Assembly (NCBI RefSeq): GCF_004005475.1
Contig: NZ_RZTZ01000018.1
Span: 17,726-81,725 of the forward strand
Length of the DNA stretch: 64,000 bases
Direction: 5' to 3'
Origin: Niallia taxi
GTDB lineage: Bacteria; Bacillota; Bacilli; Bacillales; Cytobacillaceae
The notes below the pieces were generated by a model. It was given only the letters and a program-made list of their open reading frames with translations, was not told where the DNA came from and searched no databases. Both the position numbers and the translations under genes were made by a program. This document shows positions 41,301 to 49,925 of this stretch, piece by piece. Position 1 is the first letter of the stretch. Each line of letters begins with the position of its first letter.

Positions 41301-42675
41301 AGCACTTGTAGCTTGGAAGAACTTTATAAAGCGCTATGGGAAAGGTACTGGCAACAACAAACGTTACTTAGCTGATGCGCGTATAGAAATGGAAAAGGCC
41401 CAATCTGCTATTCCTGTTTGGATTATGCCAGTTAATCAAGTGATTGAAAACTTCCCAATTTATAATGATAAGTTTGATGTAATTATTTTTGATGAAAGTA
41501 GTCAATGTGATATCATGTCCATCCCTGTGCTACTACGTGGCGAAAAAGTGGTTGTAGTAGGGGATGATGAACAAATAAGCCCGTATGGGATTGGAACAAA
41601 AGACTCTGAAATAGAAGAATTAATACAACGCTATTTAGAAGGGGTACCAAACAAGAGGTTGTTTGACCATAAAATATCGCTTTACGAAATTGCAGATCAA
41701 ATTTTTCCAAAGAGCGGTAGATTAATGTTAAAAGAACACTTTAGATGTGTACCGGAAATTATCCAATTTTCGAATGACCTCAGCTATGGAGGGCAAATGG
41801 TTCCTTTAAGACTTCCATTTAACAACGAAAAAATAGAGCCTCCAGTAGTAGCAATTAAAGTTGAAGACGGTTTTGTTACTGAAGGAACATCAAGCTCTTT
41901 AATAAATGTTCCGGAAGCAGATAAAATTGTTGAGGATATTGAAAAGGTAATAACAGATCCAGAGTTTGAAAAACACACAATTGGAGTAATTACATTACAA
42001 GGGAATAAACAAGCAACTCATATTGAAAATAAAATACGTGAGAAAATATCTGATAGTGAGTTTGTAAAAAGAAAAATAATATGTGGAAATGCATACAGTC
42101 TTCAAGGAGACGAAAGAGATATTATATTCTTATCAATGGTTATTGCCGGGAACAGGAGGTTTCTTGCGATGACAAAAAAAGAACATCAACAAACCTTTAA
42201 TGTAGCTGCAAGTAGAGCTAAAAATCAAATGAGACTATATCATTCAATTGAATTAGAAGAAATGAATAAAAATTGTTATCGATACAAGTTTTTAAACTAT
42301 GTGAAAAATCCAACAAGGGTGAATGAAATTGTAGAGATCTTAGAAGAAAAGTGTGATTCTCCATTTGAAATTGAAGTATTACGAATGATTGTAGAAAAAG
42401 GTTATAAGGTCCAGCCACAAGTTAAAGTAGGAAATTACCGTATTGATTTAGTTATTGAAGGAATTAGAGACCGTCTTGCTGTTGAATGCGATAGTGAAAA
42501 ATGGCATGGCCCTGAAAAGTGGGAAGAGGATATGCAACGGCAATATGACTTAGAACGAGCGGGTTGGAAGTTTTGGAGAGTTAGAGGTAGAGAGTTTTAT
42601 TATAATAAAAATAAGTCTTTAGAAAGTTTATGGGAGAAATTAGAACAGTTGGGTATTGAGAAGATTGAAAACTGA
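38371..42675 (+). CDS. Superfamily 1 helicase (COG1112 type) with C-terminal PD-(D/E)XK (Vsr/MTES_1575-like) nuclease
   Basis: A single protein of 1,434 residues starts at TTG 38371 with AGAGGTG upstream. A helical N-terminal region (about 1-330) precedes a split superfamily 1 helicase: Walker A GPPGTGKTHT at about 370-379, a long coiled and helical insertion (about 440-960), Walker B IIFDESSQCD at about 1036-1045, motif III VVVGDDEQISP, motif IV HFRCVPEIIQFSN, motif V AYSLQGDERDI and motif VI FNVAASRAKNQMR. The last 110 residues form a Vsr-like nuclease: SPFEIEVLRMIVEKGYKVQPQVKVG, then D in RIDLVIEG (about 1359) and E/D in AVECDSEKWHG (about 1372-1374). Helicase-nuclease fusions of this build act as single-gene antiphage systems such as hhe; the same role here is inference. 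It stands alone with its own terminator, beside an IS21 relic. Confidence 0.83.
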   Translation: MSDKVRQLFEYLLEVNNLRAKVVRNFKEYDKNWTKASLEEFGDGVYLMGSGNDKEAILEIHRQKFTEEILTPPHPDKSIREWITYSYNKENNPPEIPNPKVVIQGSDKLEIRFEEDPRRIKLFNDWKAAWKDWADSISKMEKVQTLYELFFKINQDFQIEGEGLELMLGKTIFTWKTEVDPILHPLFTTKMDIELDTDKGIIIVKPTNQGFKLELNIFSGIPLPNIEEIQNIGRIARYRDVFEEDMNDLSTQFMQVIDASGRTALEDEPLIASKDAIGHLNEYVIVLRRKDNQVLQKDLEQIIESLQEEEFKVPATVESIVGHEFLTDKDLNNNNWGRVATDLYFPLASNENQKEIARRLASNYGLTVQGPPGTGKTHTIANLVSHLLAHGKKILITSQKESPLKVLKEKIPSEIRDLCVPVLGGGRDSLKEIETSIRTISDKLGNTTIEKLEAEITKNKEELEDSRRKEAKLKHQLMAYSKNEKTEIEYKGNFISKANTAQILTDESVDYHWILDKVELNSKFPISEEEFRTFWELRGKLEEKDLYLKDIVLPNIQLIKTTEEMKRWLSNGKNLKHKYDNAIFHTNKIKFPHDKSYTEKINNQLLRILQYKEFFKEGTVHQQILDDYIAGGSRKERWTSFFSSIKVLNKEMLTIYNSIVNHQITLPNKPDFELEIDISILADRLKVNKKPGTLFALTKGKNARYLWESPIINGKPIRTIEEIEILQLYLLLKKKKEEAVRIWNANIHEIGGIPINTEDKRLFSTIDKTIQTYEKSLQLGGWVEDFIQTSKNLLLNNTNWLNYNFYIEFKLTINCVFDVLNFQVWEKEYNSYRNSLKQLSIEKEVHPIIKSFLHVLDNKDDSRWEHVLEKLKHLIKRKEDVNRFSALYTNFAITAPKTANRIVKLLSKDIAMPREFKKSWELKSLYNWMTENQDFEAEQIEISIKSEQDYQKRLITSIVSNSTWLNQISRISESQKRALVAWKNFIKRYGKGTGNNKRYLADARIEMEKAQSAIPVWIMPVNQVIENFPIYNDKFDVIIFDESSQCDIMSIPVLLRGEKVVVVGDDEQISPYGIGTKDSEIEELIQRYLEGVPNKRLFDHKISLYEIADQIFPKSGRLMLKEHFRCVPEIIQFSNDLSYGGQMVPLRLPFNNEKIEPPVVAIKVEDGFVTEGTSSSLINVPEADKIVEDIEKVITDPEFEKHTIGVITLQGNKQATHIENKIREKISDSEFVKRKIICGNAYSLQGDERDIIFLSMVIAGNRRFLAMTKKEHQQTFNVAASRAKNQMRLYHSIELEEMNKNCYRYKFLNYVKNPTRVNEIVEILEEKCDSPFEIEVLRMIVEKGYKVQPQVKVGNYRIDLVIEGIRDRLAVECDSEKWHGPEKWEEDMQRQYDLERAGWKFWRVRGREFYYNKNKSLESLWEKLEQLGIEKIEN

Positions 42676-42697
42676 CCTATATCTAACTACTTATGGG

Positions 42698-42725
42698 AAA
42701 ACGCAGGAGATTATTCTGCGTTTTT
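42698..42725 (+). terminator. Intrinsic terminator of the helicase-nuclease gene
   Basis: AAAACGCAG pairs with CTGCGTTTT and the stem runs into a T-tract. It lies 23 bp after the stop codon. Confidence 0.8.
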
Positions 42726-43240
42726 AAATTCAAAAAAAGACGATGTAGGTTCATTAGAAATATCCTCCCGTTTCAATTTGATGGCCAGGGAAATTCGAAA
42801 TCCTCTGTAATTTGAAAATCATATCACACTATTTAAATCAAGTATTGATATTTTATGCGACTTAGGTTGAAGAGCAGTTAATAAAAATGCTGTTCTATAG
42901 TTAGAAATGAACACTAGTATATAAATGTATTTAGACTAGATTAGAGTAAATTGAAGGAATTGAAAACAAACATGTTGATTTTGTCTTTTTATTTTTCCAA
43001 ATCTATTAGGTAAAGCCATTTTTATACGAAAATATTTACAGTTATTTTCTTTTACTTGTTTTCTTCCTAAAACCGCATAATTGTGTTCCTTTTTTCTAAA
43101 TATACCTTTAAAGTTAGCTAATAATATGAACAAAACTGTCTATTTAAGAAAAAAGTATTTGTTTATTGAGGGAGCATTTCTGTAATAATTAAAAATGGTG
43201 ACAATGTTTACGCGTTGGTCGTTTTGCTTAATAATTGCGA
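42726..43240. other. No intact gene
   Basis: A short frame near 42765-42815 reads SRFNLMAREIRNPL, which could be a scrap of a histidine kinase but is too short to claim. The rest is AT-rich. Confidence 0.35.
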
Positions 43241-43308
43241 AATGAAAAAGTTTGTGGAATACTTATAGAGACCTATCTATAGGACTGATTATCTGAAGGT
43301 ACATAATT

Positions 43309-43611
43309 ATGAACAAAATAGAACTTATAAATGCAGTAGCTCTAAGCTCTGATCTATCGAAAATAGACTCAACTAAAGTAATTGACTCTGTATTGGAAAC
43401 AATCACAACAACATTAAAAAATGGTGAAAAAGTGGAAATTTTAGGATTTGGTAACTTTTCTGTTAGCGAACGTACAGCTAGAAAAGGACGTAATCCACAA
43501 ACAGGCGAAGAAATTGAAATTGCAGCAAGCAAAGTTCCCTCTTTTAAAGCAGGAAAAAAATTAAAAGATGCAGTAAAGGGAATAAAGGAAGAGCAAAGTG
43601 CAGGAGACTAA
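43309..43611 (+). CDS. HU family nucleoid protein
   Basis: This 100-residue histone-like protein bends and coats DNA as a dimer. It has the HU core: two N-terminal helices ([18 protein letters not shown]...[18 protein letters not shown]), the saddle strand [30 protein letters not shown] with the invariant RxGRNPxTGEEI arm, and the closing helix [17 protein letters not shown] 10-residue acidic tail (IKEEQSAGD) follows, which is longer than usual. The gene and about 60 bp of leader are duplicated at 50490-50827, where the copy is frameshifted. A terminator overlaps the stop codon. It is more likely an accessory HU than the main chromosomal one, given its setting. Confidence 0.92.
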   Translation: MNKIELINAVALSSDLSKIDSTKVIDSVLETITTTLKNGEKVEILGFGNFSVSERTARKGRNPQTGEEIEIAASKVPSFKAGKKLKDAVKGIKEEQSAGD

Positions 43612-43626
43612 TCCTGCCTTTTTTTA
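43600..43626 (+). terminator. Terminator overlapping the HU stop codon
   Basis: GCAGGA pairs with TCCTGC across GACTAA, the stop codon being inside the hairpin, and is followed by a T-run from 43619. Confidence 0.7.
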
Positions 43627-43828
43627 TTTAATCTCAATGCAAAAATAGTATATTTTTTAAATTTATTACTGTGGTAATCCGTTTCGAAATTCCTCTTGTA
43701 GATATAGGGATTAACCTTTCCATTCAAGCAGTAAGTGATGAAACGTCTAATAAGGATTTACCAGTAAGATTTATTGAAAGGGGAACATTTTAAATCAAAG
43801 TGTTTATTTGGTTTTGGGGGAAATATAA

Positions 43829-44440
43829 ATGAAATTACTAACATTGAACTGTCATTCCTGGCAAGAAGAAAATCAAATAGAAAAGATTAATATCTTACAT
43901 ACAATCCAAGAAAAATCATATGATATGATTGGCCTACAAGAAGTAAATCAATTAATTGTGGAAGAGTACATATATATTAATGTTAAATCAAGCAATTTCG
44001 CCTACATATTATTAAAAGAGCTTGAAAAAATAGGTGTTACTGAATATACCTTAGTTTTGGGTCTCTTAAATGAAATTAAGAATATCTACGAAAAGGGTCT
44101 AGCCATTTTAATCAACAGGTGAAGAATATTCCTTCTACGTTTCAAAAAGTGTGGATATTAAAAATTGGTAAACTCGTAGGTAGTCGGAGTTAAAATTATC
44201 TATGATAGACGACCAATATCCTTTTATTCTTGTCATATGTGTTGGTGGAGAGACGAAGAAGAACCTTTTAAGCATCATCTAGACACCTTTCTCAAGCATG
44301 CAAACAAACTGGAGAAGTCCTTTTTTTATGGGAGATTGTCCGCTGATCGAAAACCATGAAACGATTTGGATTGGGGGAAGAAGAAATTCCCCTTGGATAT
44401 AAACCAACTCGTATTATAGTTCGGACATTCTTAGATTAAA
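43829..44440 (+). pseudogene. Endonuclease/exonuclease/phosphatase family protein, degraded
   Basis: The N-terminus is intact: MKLLTLNCHSWQEENQIEKI with the metal-site Asn and YDMIGLQEVNQ with the catalytic Glu. Reading stops at 44122. Further on, other frames give GRQISFYSCHMCWWRDEEEPFKHH-like sequence near 44205-44280 and a MGD core near 44325, as in complete homologs. Frameshifts and a missing C-terminal SDHFG part mean it is inactive. It has GGGGG near the start and its own leader. Confidence 0.65.
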
Positions 44441-44518
44441 TTATAACATAATAAAAAATGTCTAATCCCATATATATCATCTAGTAAATTTGATCATGAC
44501 GTACATAAAAAAATCAAG

Positions 44519-44547
44519 TTGACAATATAAAAAATGGAATGTATACT
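44519..44547 (+). promoter_or_regulatory. Consensus sigma-A promoter for the MerR operon
   Basis: TTGACA (44519-44524) and TATACT (44542-44547) are separated by exactly 17 bp. The start codon of the regulator is 43 bp further on, with the palindromic operator between. Confidence 0.85.
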
Positions 44548-44553
44548 CTGAGA

Positions 44554-44571
44554 CATGACGTTAACGTTATG
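44554..44571. promoter_or_regulatory. Palindromic operator at the transcription start
   Basis: CATGACGTTAACGTTATG is an 18-bp near-perfect palindrome (one mismatched pair) 7 bp after the -10 box. A repressor bound here would block the promoter, so the MerR-type protein probably autoregulates. Confidence 0.65.
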
Positions 44572-44589
44572 TTTGAAGGGGTGATATTT

Positions 44590-44979
44590 ATGGATAAACG
44601 AATGCGAATTGGAGAACTAGCAAAACGAGCTGGGGTAACTCAACGCACCATCCGACACTACGAAAGCATAGGACTCATGCCTCCGGGTGAGCGAGAAGGA
44701 AAGGGGCAGCACTATTATACCGAGGAATCTATAGAACGTCTTCGGAAAATTGACCAACTAAAGAAACTAGGTCTGAGTTTGGATGAAATGCGAGAAGTAG
44801 TTCAGCTATATTTTATCGATCCTAGTGGAGTACAATCAAAAAGGAAAGCTCTAGATATCCTTCGTCAGCATTTAGCAGAAGCAAATCAGAAATTAAATGA
44901 AATCCAGCAATTCCGTGGGGAAATTCAGTCACTAATTGAACACTTTGAGCGCTGGTTTGAAAAAAGAGAAGGTGGATAA
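44590..44979 (+). CDS. MerR-family transcription regulator
   Basis: A protein of 129 residues starts at ATG 44590, chosen for GGGGTG 8 bases upstream; an in-frame ATG at 44539 lies inside the promoter region and is not used. The N-terminal winged helix is MRIGELAKRAGVTQRTIRHYESIGLMPPGEREGKGQHYYTEESIERL, followed by KKLGLSLDEMREVVQLYF and a long coiled-coil dimerisation helix with no C-terminal ligand domain and no conserved cysteines. It is therefore not a typical metal sensor. It is first in an operon with a DHA2 efflux pump, DUF2316 and an aldo/keto reductase and most likely controls them. A strong promoter and palindromes lie at its own start and before the pump gene. Confidence 0.85.
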   Translation: MDKRMRIGELAKRAGVTQRTIRHYESIGLMPPGEREGKGQHYYTEESIERLRKIDQLKKLGLSLDEMREVVQLYFIDPSGVQSKRKALDILRQHLAEANQKLNEIQQFRGEIQSLIEHFERWFEKREGG

Positions 44980-44997
44980 CCTTTTTTTAAACCAAAC

Positions 44998-45013
44998 ATT
45001 ACGTTTGCGTAAT
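44998..45013. promoter_or_regulatory. Second palindrome, before the efflux pump gene
   Basis: ATTACG-TTTG-CGTAAT is a perfect 6-bp arm palindrome followed by ACGTTAA, which repeats half of the operator at 44554. It lies in the 97-bp gap between regulator and pump. Confidence 0.5.
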
Positions 45014-45076
45014 ACGTTAATTTAATTTGTGAGATGCCTATATATCTATGATGATAAGAAACAGGTGGTGTATTTT

Positions 45077-46489
45077 ATGACAAAAGAACAATCTACAAAA
45101 AAAGTTAATCGAATGGGAATTATTGCTGTGCTTATGTTTGGAACGTTTATTGCGATTCTAAACCAAACATTAATGACTACTGCATTACCGCATTTAATGA
45201 AAGATTTCAATATCACAAGTAATACTGCACAGTGGCTTACCACAGCGTTTATGTTAGTAAACGGGATTATGATACCTGTTACTGCATTTCTAATCCGGAA
45301 GTTTACTACTCGAACATTGTTCTTTTTGGCAATGGGGTTGTTCGCATTAGGTACCTTATTCTGTGCAATAGCTCCTAGTTTCTCCTTTCTGTTGATAGGT
45401 AGAATGATTCAAGCTTCAGGTGCTGGTATATTAATGCCACTTATGCAAACCGTTTTATTTGTTATTTTTCCTAAAGAAAAAAGGGGAACGGCCATGGGGA
45501 TTTTCGGACTGGTTGTTGCTTTTGCTCCAGCCATTGGACCGACGTTATCTGGTTGGGTCATAGACGAATATACATGGCGCATTATGTTTGAAATACTATT
45601 TCCCTTGGCTGTCATTGTATTAATTGTCTCTTATTTTTTAGTGCAAAATGTAACAGAACTTACTTCCCCAAAGGTCGAACTGTTTTCCATTATTCTATCT
45701 TCGTTTGGTTTCGGTGGACTTTTGTATGGATTTAGCATAGCTGGAAATGAAGGATGGGGTAGCAATCAGACCATTTTTATCCTAATTGGTGCAGTTATCG
45801 TGTTGACTTGGTTTATTATCCGTCAATTAAAGTTGGAACAGCCAATGCTTGAATTCAGAGTGTTTAAATACCCAATGTTTACACTGCCGATGGTGCTAGT
45901 CATTATTGTATTTGTTACCTTTATTGGTGGTATGACCATATTACCTATCTTTATGCAAAATATGCTTGGCTACACTGCATTGAAGTCAGGTTTAATTATT
46001 ATGCCTGGTGGGATAATAATGGGAATATTGTCACCAATTACAGGAAGAATCTTTGATAAGGTTGGGGCTAAATGGCTTGCAGTTGTGGGACTTGCGATTG
46101 TGTCAGTTAGTGTATTTATGTTCACTAATCTTAGTGCTGAAACATCGTTTGCTTATTTAACATTAATTTTTACACTTATGATGGTGGGACAATCAGCAGT
46201 AATGATGCCACTTACCACTGCAGCTTTAAATCAATTGCCAGGTAAATATATTCCGCATGGAACGGCGATGAATAATACGCTACGTCAAGTCGCAGGTGCG
46301 ATAGGAACGGCCGTTCTTGTTACGATTATGACCGATACTGCGTTAAATTCACAAGTGCGTGGAATAGAGGGTGCTATTTATGGAGTAAATATGACCTTCA
46401 CTGTTCTAGTTTTCGTCAGCTTTATTGGAGTGATATTAGCTTTCTTTATAAAAGGAAGTCGTTCAGAAGAAACAAATCTTCAGAAGTAG
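45077..46489 (+). CDS. DHA2-family multidrug efflux MFS transporter
   Basis: A protein of 470 residues starts at ATG 45077 with GGTGGTG 7 bases upstream; the frame extends to 45029 without a ribosome site. It has about 14 transmembrane helices. Signatures of the drug:H+ antiporter-2 family are FIAILNQTLMTTALPHLMKDFNI in helix 1, TAQWLTTAFMLVNGIMIPVTAFL, RMIQASGAGILMPLMQTVLFVIFP with the antiporter motif C following (GLVVAFAPAIGPTLSGWVIDEYTWR), and MNNTLRQVAGAIGTAVLVTIM near the end. It should expel lipophilic drugs, dyes or fatty acids using the proton gradient. Its place after a MerR regulator and before a reductase fits inducible resistance to toxic organic compounds. Confidence 0.88.
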   Translation: MTKEQSTKKVNRMGIIAVLMFGTFIAILNQTLMTTALPHLMKDFNITSNTAQWLTTAFMLVNGIMIPVTAFLIRKFTTRTLFFLAMGLFALGTLFCAIAPSFSFLLIGRMIQASGAGILMPLMQTVLFVIFPKEKRGTAMGIFGLVVAFAPAIGPTLSGWVIDEYTWRIMFEILFPLAVIVLIVSYFLVQNVTELTSPKVELFSIILSSFGFGGLLYGFSIAGNEGWGSNQTIFILIGAVIVLTWFIIRQLKLEQPMLEFRVFKYPMFTLPMVLVIIVFVTFIGGMTILPIFMQNMLGYTALKSGLIIMPGGIIMGILSPITGRIFDKVGAKWLAVVGLAIVSVSVFMFTNLSAETSFAYLTLIFTLMMVGQSAVMMPLTTAALNQLPGKYIPHGTAMNNTLRQVAGAIGTAVLVTIMTDTALNSQVRGIEGAIYGVNMTFTVLVFVSFIGVILAFFIKGSRSEETNLQK

Positions 46490-46550
46490 AAGGATAATAA
46501 TAGGTATACTGAAGATAGATAAATGGGAAAGTACTATAGGAGGTAAATTG

Positions 46551-46817
46551 ATGAGTTTAAATCCTGCCCAACGAAAGCAAACAAGTAAAGAACTAATTGC
46601 AAATTACGAAATATCAGGTTTAACACCTGAAGATATTCAAGCAGATCTAGGTTTTACTGTTAAGCAATTGGAAGATACACTTAATCTTGGACCTGCTTCT
46701 CATGGAGAATCAGTTTGGCGACTTCGTGATTATTTGGAGGCTGAAATTAAAGAGCAAGGAAAAGTACCGTATCCTTATTCCATATTAAAAAAGAATATTT
46801 GGTATAAATATAAGTAA
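46551..46817 (+). CDS. DUF2316 family protein
   Basis: This 88-residue cytosolic protein starts at ATG 46551 with GGAGG 7 bases upstream. It matches DUF2316: MSLNPAQRKQTSKELIANYEISGLTPEDIQADLGFT, VKQLEDTLNL, WRLRDYLEAEIKEQGKVPYPYSILKKN. The central part (GLTPEDIQADLGFTVKQLEDTLNL) looks like a helix-turn-helix, so DNA binding is possible though not shown. It follows the pump by 61 bp and precedes the reductase by 30 bp, so it is part of the same operon. Confidence 0.78.
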   Translation: MSLNPAQRKQTSKELIANYEISGLTPEDIQADLGFTVKQLEDTLNLGPASHGESVWRLRDYLEAEIKEQGKVPYPYSILKKNIWYKYK

Positions 46818-46847
46818 TGAAGATAGATAATTTGGAGGGATAAAAAT

Positions 46848-47813
46848 ATGGTAAGTAAAAAAGAGATATTAAGACTAGGACTTGGCTGTAGTCGTATGTC
46901 AAATGCTAATTCTGACAGAAGGGAAAGTATCGCCACGATTCATGCTGCCATGGACGCTGGAATCACTCACATTAACACAGCAGACTTTTATACGAGTGGT
47001 CATAACGAAATACTGATTGGCGAAGCACTAAAGGGTTACAATCGAGACAAAGCTTTTTTATCAGTAAAATTTGGTGCATTAGTTGCTCCGAATGGCAAAA
47101 TGTATGGTTTGGATGTTAGACCTCAACATATAAAAAATTATTTAACTTATTCACTTAAACGATTAGGTGTTGACTATATCGATTTATATCAACCAGCAAG
47201 AATCGATTTAGACATACCAGTTGAGGAGACGATAGGAGCAATATCCGAGTTGGTCGATGCCGGATACGTCAAACAAATTGGGATGACCCAAGTTGAAGCT
47301 GATACGTTAAGAAAAGCCCATTCCGTTCACCCAATTAGTTTAGTGGAGTACCAATACTCTCTTTTCAATCGCAACATTGAGAATGATATTTTACCAACAG
47401 CAAGGGATTTAGGAATTAATGTTGTGGCATTTGGTACACTGGCTCATGGATTACTAGGTGGCAATCTGACAAAAGACAAAGTGGATCATACTACTTCTCA
47501 TATTCCTTTGTTTTCTAAGGAGAATATAGACAAAAATCTTTCTCTAGTCGAAGCATTACGGCAGATAGCTGAAGAAAAACAAATGACGGTAGCACAACTT
47601 GCTGTTGCGTGGGTTTTAGCCAAAGGAGAAGATATTCTACCTTTAATTGGTGCCAGAAAAGTATCTCAGCTTCTGGAATCAATGAAGGCTCTGGATGTTC
47701 ATTTAAATGGTAGTGATGTAAAAAGAATTGAAAAAGCCATACAAGTTAATGAAATTGCTGGTGGTAGTTTTCCTAGAATGCAATTCAAAAATGGAATGGT
47801 GGTTCAACAGTAA
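46848..47813 (+). CDS. Aldo/keto reductase
   Basis: This 321-residue NADPH-dependent (beta/alpha)8 barrel oxidoreductase is expected to reduce aldehydes or ketones. ITHINTADFYTSGHNEILIGEAL holds the active-site Tyr (Y48); the usual catalytic Asp is Asn here (N43). LSVKFGA supplies the Lys (K74). DYIDLYQPARIDLDIPVEETIGAISELVDAGYVKQIGMT replaces the usual histidine by Ala in QPARID, a trait of the related branch of the family. GARK...L near the end is the cofactor phosphate loop. It is last in the MerR-pump operon, where it may detoxify reactive carbonyls or modify an exported compound. No terminator is clear downstream. Confidence 0.88.
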   Translation: MVSKKEILRLGLGCSRMSNANSDRRESIATIHAAMDAGITHINTADFYTSGHNEILIGEALKGYNRDKAFLSVKFGALVAPNGKMYGLDVRPQHIKNYLTYSLKRLGVDYIDLYQPARIDLDIPVEETIGAISELVDAGYVKQIGMTQVEADTLRKAHSVHPISLVEYQYSLFNRNIENDILPTARDLGINVVAFGTLAHGLLGGNLTKDKVDHTTSHIPLFSKENIDKNLSLVEALRQIAEEKQMTVAQLAVAWVLAKGEDILPLIGARKVSQLLESMKALDVHLNGSDVKRIEKAIQVNEIAGGSFPRMQFKNGMVVQQ

Positions 47814-48066
47814 AGAAGTTTTTTGGAGAGATTTTTCAATATTATTATGAAGTAATGTACTTAAACTCTAAGGTACAAGAAGGGTGAAGGGAGGAGCTGT
47901 CATTGTGGTAGCTTTTCTTCTTGCAACGTTAAAACATATAAGTATGCCTATAAAGTAGGTCTTTTTAGATTACTATGAAAAATTCAGATTAATTTACAAA
48001 ATGTTACTAGTAATGTAGTAATTATCGAACTGAAATTAGGCTATTCCCTCATCTTGCAATACGGAC
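47814..48066. other. Intergenic region up to the IS21 end
   Basis: It contains a GGGAGGAG motif near 47891-47898 but no supported frame after it, then the IS21 terminal repeat starting at 48067. Confidence 0.45.
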
Positions 48067-48126
48067 TGTCAAGGTCGATTAAAACTTCCTCAAATTCGCC
48101 GGTTTAAAATTCCCCAGAAGGACATT

Positions 48127-48718
48127 TCAGTCCTTCTGTTTTTGCGTACTCAAGTGCTTCTCTTTTAGTCTGTAACTATCACCTTTCAAGTTAATGATAC
48201 GTGAGTGATGCAAAAGGCGATCTAACATCGCTGTAGCAATTCTCGGATCCAACCATTTCTCCCCATTCTCCAAAGCCTTTATTGGAGGTAAGGATAATAG
48301 AGCTACGTTCATATCTTTTTGATATAACTTGGAACAAATAGTGTGCACTTTGCGTATCAAGGTTCAGATAATCAATTTCGTCGATAATTAAAACCGAAGG
48401 TTTAATAAAGGAAACTATTTTCTTCTCCAGATTTTCCTGCTGTTCAGCTTTTCTTAGCTGGGATACTAGCTCGCTCATTGTAATAAAATGGGTTTTCATC
48501 CCTTTTGAGATTGCTTCCATACCAATTGCTACTGCAAGATGTGTCTTCCCAATACCAGGAGGAGCTAAAAAAATTAAATTTTCTTTGTTATCGAGGAAAG
48601 AAAGACCCATTAATTCTTTAATTCTTCTTTCATCCATGTCCACTTGGGCTGTAAAATCAAATTGATCTATCGTTTTACGGTAAGGAAACCTTGCAAACTT
48701 CAGCAGGGTTTTCTTCAT
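48127..48718 (-). pseudogene. istB: IS21 helper ATPase IstB, frameshifted
   Basis: The frame from 48718 reads KFARFPYRKTIDQFDF, then Walker A LAPPGIGKTHLAVAIG and Walker B PSVLIIDEIDYLN, then SSIILTSNKGFGEWGEMVG, the usual IstB sequence. Near 48270-48300 it shifts frame; the rest, ATAMLDRLLHHSRIINLKGDSYRLKEK, is readable in another frame to 48127. About 55 N-terminal residues are also cut off or out of frame. IstB loads the IstA transposase, so this copy is inactive. Confidence 0.72.
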
Positions 48719-48899
48719 TCTTTCCTGTTTTTCAGTGATTTCCAGCTCGAGAATAAAAACTGTGAATATGGTACATTATCTTTAGACGCTTGTTCGGCCA
48801 GCTCGGACCATCGGTCCGCATATAACGGGCAAGTTTATTTTTTGGCTATACTCCTTTATCTCTCTTTTCATGATGATTCACCCCTAGTGAATTCATCAT

Positions 48900-49925
48900 A
48901 GACGGATAAGGGGCGTTTATCTACTTCCAAGGAAACAGGCTGTGGGGCGCCAACCACGACAGTCTGTTTCCTTTTTATTTTTTCGGAGAAGGTGATAACT
49001 TTTTTTTCGTCGCTGCAGCTTACTAATTTCTTCTCCCTGATAATATCCTAATTAACCCCTCCAGAGATTCTTTTACCAATATTTCTTTTCCAGCATACTT
49101 AGAGGATAGAATCCAGCTTTCTCCCTTATAGGAGAACCTTCCGTCCCAATGAACTTTCCTAAAGGAAATATAACTTGTATCATATTCTTTCTTCTCATTA
49201 TTGAATGGAGCTTTTCCTCTGTCCATTTTTCTTAAGGAGAATAGCCGGTTGTTTCATTTCTCTTTCGATTACCAACGGTATCCAGCCATCTCATTAAAAG
49301 TTGGTTCAATTCTTCCACACTAATTAAACTTTGTCCCTACATAAAAATGATTCATAATGTACTGAATAGCCCTTTCCACTTTTCCCTTTGTTTGGGCTCT
49401 GTATGGGCGGCAGGCCTTTGGAATAAATCCATAGTTAGAGGCGAATTCTGCAAATCTTCTCTTCCATTTAATGACTCCTTAATCACGTCCATCTGTGACA
49501 GTCCTCATATTATCAAACAAGATAGTAGAAGGTATCCCACCCAGATATTTAAAACTGTAAATTAGACCATGCATAACATGTTCCTGATCCTGGGATAAAG
49601 TAAACAAAGCATACTTCATTCGCGAATAGCCTCAGATGGCAACAAACATGGAGAGCTTCCTTTTTTCTTCGTTCAGAATTCGACCTCTTTCCAATCGACC
49701 TGCATCTGTTTACCCGGAAGGGTTTCATAACGGACAGTATATTTCTTTTTTGCCTGTTCCCGATAGGGCAGCATATAATCCTTTAATCTCGTTTTGCCAC
49801 CTTGATATCCAAGCGACTTGATCTCGAAGAAGCAGTTTCTCTGCATTAAACACCTGATCCTCTAACATCCTCCTATTGTTACTGCTTCTATTTCTTTTCC
49901 TAGTAGTTGGGATGGTTTCGGACAT
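48900..49925 (-). pseudogene. istA: IS21 transposase IstA, multiply broken
   Basis: The minus-strand pieces in order include TTRKRNRSSNNRRMLEDQVF near 49860-49915, KQMQVDW-type sequence near 49690 and RKVHWDGRFSYKGESWILSSKYAGKEILVKES near 49060-49160, the C-terminal beta-barrel of IstA. Stops and frameshifts separate them. Confidence 0.55.

Noticed and set aside
42765..42815. AREIRNPL resembling a histidine kinase core
   Set aside because: Eight matching residues followed by a stop are too little to call a gene remnant.
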